Below, piece after piece: positions 58,387 through 64,000 of a stretch of DNA of 64,000 bases. Source of the stretch: Capillibacterium thermochitinicola (lineage in GTDB: Bacteria > Bacillota > UBA4882 > UBA10575). The translations under genes were made by a program, and so were the position numbers. The stretch's first letter is position 1, and each line of letters begins with the position of its first letter. The stretch is from the NCBI RefSeq assembly GCF_013664685.1, contig NZ_JAAKDE010000001.1:1-64000 (forward strand), written 5' to 3'. Under the pieces are notes generated by a model. It made no database searches. It saw only the letters and a list, made by a program, of their open reading frames with translations, and was not told the origin of the DNA.

Positions 58387-59614
58387 GAAATCGAGCAAAC
58401 TTGATCATGTCTGTTATGATATCCGTGGTCCGGTGATGGATGAAGCGAAGCGTTTGGAAGCGGCCGGTTATGATATTTTGAAGTTGAACATCGGCAACCC
58501 GGCGCCCTTCGGGTTCGACGCTCCGGAAGCGGTAATCCGGGAGGTCCGGGCGAACTTGCACCGGGCCCAGGGGTATACGGATTCCAAGGGGATTCTCCCG
58601 GCGCGCCTGGCCATCCAGGCCTATTGCCGGCAGAAAGGGATCAGGGGCGTAGAGCCGGACGATATTTATATCGGCAATGGGGTCAGCGAGCTGATCGTCA
58701 GCGCAATGCAGGGCTTGCTGGATGATGGCGATGAGATTTTGATCCCGGCCCCCGACTATCCGCTCTGGACCGCGGCGGTCAACCTGGCGGGCGGAGTTGC
58801 CGTCCACTATCTCTGCGACGAGCAGTCCAATTGGTATCCGGATCTGAAGGATATCAAACGGAAGATCACGCCCCGGACCAAAGGGATCGTGGTGATTAAC
58901 CCCAACAACCCGACGGGGGCGGTGTATCCCCGGGCGATCCTGGAGCAGATCGTGGAGATGGCGGCGGCCCATGAACTGATCGTCTTTGCCGACGAGATCT
59001 ACGACCGCATTCTTTACGACGGGGCGGAACATATCGCCCTGGCTTCCCTCTCCGATGACGTGGTTTTTGTGACGATGAACGGCCTTTCCAAGTCGCAACG
59101 GATCGCGGGTTACCGGGTGGGGTGGATGGTGGTGAGCGGCAAAAAAGCGGCCGCCAAGGGCTATATCGAAGGCCTCAATATGCTGGCTTCGATGCGGTTG
59201 TGCAGTAATGTTCCGGCCCAGTATGCGATCCCTGCCGCTTTAAGCGGGGAGAACAGTATTGCGGACCTGACGAAGCCGGGTGGGCGTCTTTACAACCAGA
59301 TGGAATTTGCCTGGCGGCGGATCAACGAGATTCCCGGTCTTTCTTGTGTGCGGCCGACGGGGGCCTTTTACCTCTTCCCCAAAGTCGATGTGGCCCGTTT
59401 TGGGATCAGCGATGACCAGCAGTTTGTGAAGGACTTTTTGACCGCGGAAAAGGTGCTGCTGGTCCAAGGGACCGGTTTTAACTGGCCCAAGCCCGACCAT
59501 TTCCGGGTGGTCCTGCTCCCGGAGATTGCCACTTTGAGTTCGGCCCTGGACCGCTTGGAAAAATTCCTAAGCACCTACCGCCAGCAAGGGCAGGTAATGA
59601 AAAAGGTGGTCTGA
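58373..59614 (+). CDS. alaA: alanine aminotransferase AlaA-like
   Basis: A class I/II PLP enzyme of 413 residues, collinear from end to end with E. coli AlaA: KSSKLDHVCYDIRGPV, LKLNIGNPAPFGFDAPE, YIGNGVSELIVSAMQ, PAPDYPLWTAAV, INPNNPTGAVY, FADEIYDRILYD, NGLSKSQRIAGYRVGWMV (PLP Lys) and LLVQGTGFNWP. It transfers the amino group from glutamate to pyruvate. GTG has GGAGGGG upstream and lies inside the end of the MocR gene, so the two are translationally coupled. Confidence 0.93.
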   Translation: MRQFKKSSKLDHVCYDIRGPVMDEAKRLEAAGYDILKLNIGNPAPFGFDAPEAVIREVRANLHRAQGYTDSKGILPARLAIQAYCRQKGIRGVEPDDIYIGNGVSELIVSAMQGLLDDGDEILIPAPDYPLWTAAVNLAGGVAVHYLCDEQSNWYPDLKDIKRKITPRTKGIVVINPNNPTGAVYPRAILEQIVEMAAAHELIVFADEIYDRILYDGAEHIALASLSDDVVFVTMNGLSKSQRIAGYRVGWMVVSGKKAAAKGYIEGLNMLASMRLCSNVPAQYAIPAALSGENSIADLTKPGGRLYNQMEFAWRRINEIPGLSCVRPTGAFYLFPKVDVARFGISDDQQFVKDFLTAEKVLLVQGTGFNWPKPDHFRVVLLPEIATLSSALDRLEKFLSTYRQQGQVMKKVV

Positions 59615-59655
59615 CGGCGGAAAGCGGAAAAAGAAAAAGAAGGCGATAAAATTGT

Positions 59656-59683
59656 ACCCCGGAGTAATCCGGGGTTTTTTTTG
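59656..59683 (+). terminator. terminator after alaA
   Basis: ACCCCGGA / TCCGGGGT with loop GTAA and eight T residues. Confidence 0.9.
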
Positions 59684-59753
59684 TGTTGGTGGTCAAAACG
59701 GTAACGACTTGCCAAAGATTTTGTGCATTAATACCGGCCGACGGGTATACATA

Positions 59754-59805
59754 TTGACTAAAGTCCGGGAGAGGAGTAAAATTATTCTTGACTGACCGTT
59801 CGGTC
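59754..59805 (+). promoter_or_regulatory. promoter and TetR-type operator of the efflux operon
   Basis: TTGACT (59754-59759), 17 bases, TAAAAT (59777-59782), then a perfect 12-base palindrome GACCGTTCGGTC (59794-59805) just past the predicted start of transcription. This is a common TetR/AcrR operator form. Confidence 0.7.
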
Positions 59806-59820
59806 GAGAGGGGGAAAAAG

Positions 59821-60438
59821 ATGGTAAGGATTGATGAACGTTCCCGGGAGATGGTTCCGGAGACGAAAGACCGGATTCTCGAGGCGGCGCTGGCCGTTTT
59901 TGGCGAGAAAGGTTACCATAATGCAACGATGGCGGAGATCGCGGAGGCGGCGGCGGTCGGCAAAGGAACGCTTTACTGGTATTTCCCCAGTAAAGAAAAG
60001 CTCTTTTCCGGGATGATCGACCACGGGCTCGGTCTGCTCGAGCGAAACTTGATGGCGATTATCACCGACCGGACGCTGTCCTTTCCCAGTTTGTTCAAGC
60101 GGATTGTCGGCTACTATTTGGAGTTTGCGTATACCCACCGCCACTTGGCGCGGATCTTTTTAAACAGCATGCACAGTCTGGATGGTAACGGGGAGATCCA
60201 GGACCAGTTTCTTCAGCTCCACAACCGGTTTAACAAGTTGAACAGCGAGTTAATCCAGCGGGGCCGGCAAGAAGGATTTTTACGCCCGGATCTCGAGTTG
60301 GAAAGGGTGGAGACGGTGCTGGCCGGGCTGCTTTCGGGCTTTATCGGCCGGTGTATTCTCATCGAGGGTGACCACCAGCTGGCGGAGGAGACCGATTTTA
60401 TGTACGACTGTTTCCTTAACGGGCTGGGCGCCAGGTAA
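59821..60438 (+). CDS. TetR/AcrR family transcription regulator
   Basis: A 205-residue repressor. The N-terminal helix-turn-helix is TKDRILEAALAVFGEKGYHNATMAEIAEAAAVGKGTLYWYFPSKEKLF; the C-terminal helices form the ligand-binding and dimer domain. ATG 59821 has GAGAGGGGG six bases upstream. A palindromic operator lies in its own leader, so it very likely represses itself and the tolC-acrA-acrB genes downstream. The inducer is unknown. Confidence 0.93.
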   Translation: MVRIDERSREMVPETKDRILEAALAVFGEKGYHNATMAEIAEAAAVGKGTLYWYFPSKEKLFSGMIDHGLGLLERNLMAIITDRTLSFPSLFKRIVGYYLEFAYTHRHLARIFLNSMHSLDGNGEIQDQFLQLHNRFNKLNSELIQRGRQEGFLRPDLELERVETVLAGLLSGFIGRCILIEGDHQLAEETDFMYDCFLNGLGAR

Positions 60439-60515
60439 AAAGGGAACGCCACCGCAAGCGGCCGGTTCGGATGGAAAGCGGCCGGAGTTGGCTGAATTTA
60501 AGGAGGTTAATTGGG

Positions 60516-61892
60516 ATGCGCAAGATGCGGAAAACAGGCGGTTTTTATCTCCTTCTTGTTTTACTTTTGGTGATGACATGGCCGGGAGGGACGGCGGCCG
60601 CAGTGGAGGGCATTACGCTCCGGGAAGCAATCGAACTGGCTTTGGCCAATCCCAACAATTTAGGGGCGGCCCAACGGGCGGTCGACGAGGCCGCGGCCAA
60701 GAAGGCCCAAGCGGCCGCCGGCCGCTGGCCGACCATCTCCTTTAATACGCAGTACACCAAGATAGGGCCGTATACCGTGGAAATGCCCGGGATGTCATTT
60801 CCGGTTGGCATGGGCACGGTGGAAACGTCCACCGTGGAAAAAGTGGAGGCTTCGGGCAGTTACTCTACAAGTTTAAGTCTGCAGTTGCCTTTATACATGG
60901 GCGGCAAGCTCAACTCTGCGGTTAAACTGGCGGGTTACGGGGTGGAGAGTGCCGGGCTCAGCTATGCCTTGGAGACCGAAAACCTGATTCAACAAGTGAT
61001 CCAGGCCTACATCGGGTTTTTGAAGGTGGACCGGATGTGGGCGTTGAGCCTGGAACAGATCAAGATCCTCAAAGAACACTTGCGTTTGGTCGAGACCAAT
61101 CTCCGGCTGGGTTATGCGGCCAAAACCGATCTGCTGGCGACCCAGATCCAGTTGACCCAGGCAGAGCTGGCGGCGGTCAAAGCGGAACACGGGCGGAAGA
61201 TGGCCGCCGAGCATCTGGGTAATCTTTTGGGGGTTGACCCGGCGGCCTTGGTCTTGAGTTCTGAACCCCGGATCAAAGCCGGTTTTACCCTTCCCGCGTT
61301 GGAGCTGGCCCTCCAGCAGGCAGAGGCGGAGCGGCCCGAGCTGCAAAGCTTGGCGGTGGCGATCCGGATGGCGGAAGAGAACCTGAAACTGAGTAAGGGT
61401 TACTGGAAGCCCAGTCTGGCGCTGATCGGAACCTATGGGACGCAAAACCAGTCCAGCCCGACGCTGGAGGATGCGGTTTGGACTTACACCTTAAACCTCG
61501 ACTGGCGGCTATGGTCGGGGGGAGCGGGCCGGGCGGAAGTGGAAGCCGCGGCGGCCAATTTACATAAATTACAACATACTTGGGCGCAGAGCAAGGAACT
61601 GATCGCCCTGGAGGTAAGGCAGAACTTCCTGGCCGTCGCCGAAGCCGGCCGGGTGCGGGAGCTGACCGCGCTCATCCGGCGGCAGGCCGAAGAGAATTAT
61701 GAGTTGATCAAAGCCAAGTATGAGCTGGGGGCCGCCACCAATCTGGAGTTGTTGACTGCCCAGACGACGTTGAACAGTGCCTTAAATGACCAAGTGACGG
61801 CGGAATATGATTATTATTTAGCGGTTGCTGCTTTCTACAAAACGCTGGGCCAGACCGCCCAATTTTTACAGGAGGTAAGCGAGGATGCGTAA
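60516..61892 (+). CDS. TolC family outer-membrane efflux protein
   Basis: A 458-residue channel protein. It has a signal peptide (about 1-28, ending GGTAAAVEG) and two outer-membrane-efflux repeats (about 30-230 and 245-445), with long Ala/Gln-rich helices and NNLGAAQRAVDEAAAKKAQAAAG and ELGAATNLELLTAQTTLNSALND typical of TolC. It forms the exit duct of an RND pump in an outer membrane. ATG 60516 has AAGGAGG nine bases upstream. It overlaps the adaptor gene by eight bases. Presence of this gene is direct evidence that the organism has an outer membrane or one-time diderm ancestry. Confidence 0.92.
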   Translation: MRKMRKTGGFYLLLVLLLVMTWPGGTAAAVEGITLREAIELALANPNNLGAAQRAVDEAAAKKAQAAAGRWPTISFNTQYTKIGPYTVEMPGMSFPVGMGTVETSTVEKVEASGSYSTSLSLQLPLYMGGKLNSAVKLAGYGVESAGLSYALETENLIQQVIQAYIGFLKVDRMWALSLEQIKILKEHLRLVETNLRLGYAAKTDLLATQIQLTQAELAAVKAEHGRKMAAEHLGNLLGVDPAALVLSSEPRIKAGFTLPALELALQQAEAERPELQSLAVAIRMAEENLKLSKGYWKPSLALIGTYGTQNQSSPTLEDAVWTYTLNLDWRLWSGGAGRAEVEAAAANLHKLQHTWAQSKELIALEVRQNFLAVAEAGRVRELTALIRRQAEENYELIKAKYELGAATNLELLTAQTTLNSALNDQVTAEYDYYLAVAAFYKTLGQTAQFLQEVSEDA

Positions 61893-63135
61893 ATTTTTGG
61901 TGGGGTTAATGATCGTCGTAGCCGTCACCGTGGTTGGCTTGCTGCTGACCCGCGGTCCGGCGCACGAAACGGGGGTCACGGTTGAGCCGGCCACGCAGGG
62001 GCCGCGTTTGGCGGTGGAAGTAGTGGAAGTGACCCGGGGCGATCTCCGGGAAACCGTGGCCATTAACGTGACCTTTGCGCCGGAGAGTACGGTTCCGGTG
62101 ATCCCCAAGACCGGCGGGACGGTGACCCAAGTGTTGGCGGCCACCGGGGACCGGGTGCGCAAGGGTCAGACGCTGTTTTTAATTGACGATACCCCTCTGC
62201 AGCTTCAGGTGAAACAGGCGGAGGCGGCCTACGAGATGGCTTGTGCCAATTTGGCCCAAGCCCAGAAGGGCGCGTCGGCGGAAGAATTGAAACAGATTGA
62301 ATCGGCGGTGGCCCAAGCACGCGCTTCATATAACAACGTGGCGGCCGAATACGCACGCATGGCCGAACTCTACCAAAGGGAGATGATCTCGCGGCAGCAA
62401 TTGGACGCCATCGCCCTGCAAAAGGAGATTGCCGCTTCCAACCTGACGGCGGCCGAAGCACGCTTGACGGCCGTGCAAAAGGGAGCGACCAAAGAACAAC
62501 TGGATATGCTTGAGGCCCAGGTCAAGCAGGCAAAAAGCGCTTTGGAGCTGGCGCGGTTACAGTTGAGTTATACCCGGGTGACTGCCCCGATTACGGGGGT
62601 CTTGGCCCAGTTCGCGGTGGAAGAAGGGAGCATGGTGGCTCCTTCCGCCCCCGCCGGGGTGATCATTGATGACCGGAAGATGAAGGCCCATGCCCTGGTG
62701 CCCGAGAGCTATGTCAATGCTGTAAAGCCGGGGGACCCGATTTTGCTGGAGGCCAAGGCCGTGCCGGGGACCAGCTTTACCGGAACGGTGACCGCCGTGG
62801 CACCCCTGGCCGACCAGACGACGCGCCAGTTTCCGGTGGAGATCGCGGTGGCGAATCCATCCAACTTGCTCAAAGCCGGGATGACGGGAACGGCTTATCT
62901 GACCATCAACGAGAACCGCAATCAACTGCTGATCCCGGTGGGGACCGTGTTGTACGACGGGGAACAGACTTATGTTTACGTGGTCGAGGGAGGCTATGCG
63001 GTGCGGCGTAACATTACCACCGGGCTTACTACTGGCGAAAGCGTGGTGGTGACCGCCGGTCTGGACGAGGGCATGCGGGTGATCAGCAGAGGCCAGCACC
63101 AGGTGAAAAACGGAATGGCAGTTGAGGTGAGATAG
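61885..63135 (+). CDS. RND efflux periplasmic adaptor protein
   Basis: A 416-residue HlyD/AcrA-type membrane fusion protein. An N-terminal helix (about 3-22) anchors it, followed by a lipoyl half (VIPKTGGTVTQVLAATGDRVRKGQTLFLIDDTPL), a long helical hairpin of two repeats (KGASAEELKQIESAVAQARASYNN and KGATKEQLDMLEAQVKQAKSAL) and the second lipoyl and beta-barrel domains. It couples the RND pump with TolC. ATG follows CAGGAGG and overlaps the tolC stop; the pump gene starts directly after its stop. Confidence 0.92.
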   Translation: MRKFLVGLMIVVAVTVVGLLLTRGPAHETGVTVEPATQGPRLAVEVVEVTRGDLRETVAINVTFAPESTVPVIPKTGGTVTQVLAATGDRVRKGQTLFLIDDTPLQLQVKQAEAAYEMACANLAQAQKGASAEELKQIESAVAQARASYNNVAAEYARMAELYQREMISRQQLDAIALQKEIAASNLTAAEARLTAVQKGATKEQLDMLEAQVKQAKSALELARLQLSYTRVTAPITGVLAQFAVEEGSMVAPSAPAGVIIDDRKMKAHALVPESYVNAVKPGDPILLEAKAVPGTSFTGTVTAVAPLADQTTRQFPVEIAVANPSNLLKAGMTGTAYLTINENRNQLLIPVGTVLYDGEQTYVYVVEGGYAVRRNITTGLTTGESVVVTAGLDEGMRVISRGQHQVKNGMAVEVR

Positions 63136-64000
63136 ATGAATTTACCGAGTTTTGCCATTAAACGGCCGGTGACAACGTTCATGATCTTCTTGTTGGTATT
63201 GGTCATGGGTGTGGTCTCGATCACCCGGATCAACGTGGAGTTGTTACCGGAGATGACCTTCCCGGTGGCGACGGTATTGACCACTTACGAAGGGGTCGGC
63301 CCCCAGGAGATCGAAAACCTGGTGACCAGGCCATTGGAAGGGGTCTTGGCCACCGTGGCCAATATTGAAAAAATCACCACCTATTCTGCGGCCGGTCAAT
63401 CGGTGGCCGTTCTTGAATTTGGTTGGGGCACGGATATGGATTTTGCCCTCTTGGAAGTCCGGGAAAAGATTGATCTGATCAAGGGTTATCTTCCCGACGG
63501 GGTGGAAGACCCCTTGGTTTTTAAGTTTGATTTGTCGTCGATGCTGCCCGTCATCAGTTTGGCGCTCAGCGGCAATACCGATCTGGTTACCCTGAAAAAG
63601 CTGGCCGACGAGGAGATTAAGCCGGCCTTGGAACGGTTGGCCGGCGTGGCGTCCGTTAACGTCTCCGGGGGTTTGATTCCGCTGATCAAGGTTGAGGTTG
63701 ACCCGATTAAGTTGCACGCCTACGGTTTGACTTTACAAAACATCACCCAGCTCCTCCAGGCCGAGAACCTCAATCTGCCGGGAGGGACGGTCCAGGCGGG
63801 CAATATGGAACTGATCGTCCGGACGACCGGTGAGTTTCAACGGTTGGAACAGATTGAGAACCTGAATATTCCTTCGGCCCGCGGCGCACTGGTCAAACTG
63901 AAAGATGTAGCGACAATCTCCTTTACCTATGACGAGGTCAAAGGTTACGTGATGTTTAATGGTCAGCCGGCGGTAGGCATCGCCATCCAGAAGGAAACCG
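63136..64000 (+). CDS. RND efflux permease, AcrB/MexB family, N-terminal part
   Basis: The first 288 residues of an RND pump; the gene runs off the window. The N-terminus FAIKRPVTTFMIFLLVLVMG is the first membrane helix of the family, followed by ELLPEMTFPVATVLTTYEGVGPQEIENLVTRPLE and the periplasmic pore domains (PALERLAGVASVNVSGGL, YGLTLQNITQLLQAENLNLPGG). It uses the proton or sodium gradient to expel drugs or lipophilic compounds. It belongs to the tetR-tolC-acrA-acrB operon. Substrate range is not readable. Confidence 0.93.
   Translation, partial: MNLPSFAIKRPVTTFMIFLLVLVMGVVSITRINVELLPEMTFPVATVLTTYEGVGPQEIENLVTRPLEGVLATVANIEKITTYSAAGQSVAVLEFGWGTDMDFALLEVREKIDLIKGYLPDGVEDPLVFKFDLSSMLPVISLALSGNTDLVTLKKLADEEIKPALERLAGVASVNVSGGLIPLIKVEVDPIKLHAYGLTLQNITQLLQAENLNLPGGTVQAGNMELIVRTTGEFQRLEQIENLNIPSARGALVKLKDVATISFTYDEVKGYVMFNGQPAVGIAIQKET

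Noticed and set aside
58334-59098. 254-codon minus-strand frame opposite alaA
   Set aside because: Shadow of a strongly conserved aminotransferase gene; no start signal or family match.
1-64000. CRISPR array
   Set aside because: No regularly spaced repeat series was seen on either strand, and no cas gene is present.

Overview
The window reads as a chromosomal segment of an endospore-forming Bacillota (Firmicutes) with moderately high GC. Spore genes are spread along it: sigG, spoIIR, spoIIE, a spoIID-type gene, splB, a GerMN protein, a CotF-like coat protein and a sporulation-type D,D-carboxypeptidase. It also encodes what looks like outer-membrane equipment: a Wzi-like beta-barrel, a second small barrel-like secreted protein, and a TolC/AcrA/AcrB-type RND system. 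Together these suggest a diderm spore former. Comparable lineages are Negativicutes, Halanaerobiales or the Limnochordia/Hydrogenispora-like groups. The assignment is inferred from gene content, not from a search.

Layout. 1-6155: an IS5-like transposase remnant, then the end of a surface-polysaccharide cluster (UDP-GlcNAc epimerase, Wzz, TagD, Wzi-like protein on the opposite strand, RfbC, RfbB). The first 3 kb are visibly AT-richer than the rest. 6286-14320: sigG-spoIIR behind a sigma-F promoter, a PhoP/PhoR-type two-component pair, rluB, an MreB-type gene, DUF881 and Sbp genes, a membrane GAF-like protein and two very small genes. 14541-21757: a roughly 7.2-kb AT-rich integrated element bounded by two complete tRNA-Arg(TCG) genes. 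It has a tyrosine integrase at the left end, a XerD-like recombinase at the right end, a 611-aa helicase-like ATPase, several small orphan genes and a candidate antisense-strand RNA.

21958-33231: an SDR reductase, a flavoprotein resembling thioredoxin reductase but without a visible NADPH site, tlyA, a GNAT protein, a four-gene Na+-pumping oxaloacetate decarboxylase operon (gamma, biotin carrier, beta, alpha), alaS and a coat-protein gene. 33328-44466: a barrel-like protein, a GerMN protein, a D,D-carboxypeptidase, a YkvI-type membrane protein, spoIIE, tilS, ftsH, an LCP ligase and a ComB-like gene. 44548-50196: a diguanylate cyclase, a membrane pseudokinase beside hpt, a single-domain CBM25 protein, a CheY-like receiver and a secreted orphan. 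50413-64000: rarA, veg, a spoIID-type gene, splB, murB, a TolB-like propeller, a MocR regulator overlapping alaA, and a TetR-controlled RND efflux operon that runs off the window.

The most unusual part is the tRNA-flanked element: two different tyrosine recombinases, matching tandem repeats just inside both ends, a whole second tRNA gene with its own promoter, and almost no recognisable cargo. Several promoters can be read directly, including a sigma-F promoter for sigG, a 21-bp-spaced Spo0A/sigma-A-like promoter for spoIIE and a TetR-type operator over the efflux regulator promoter.
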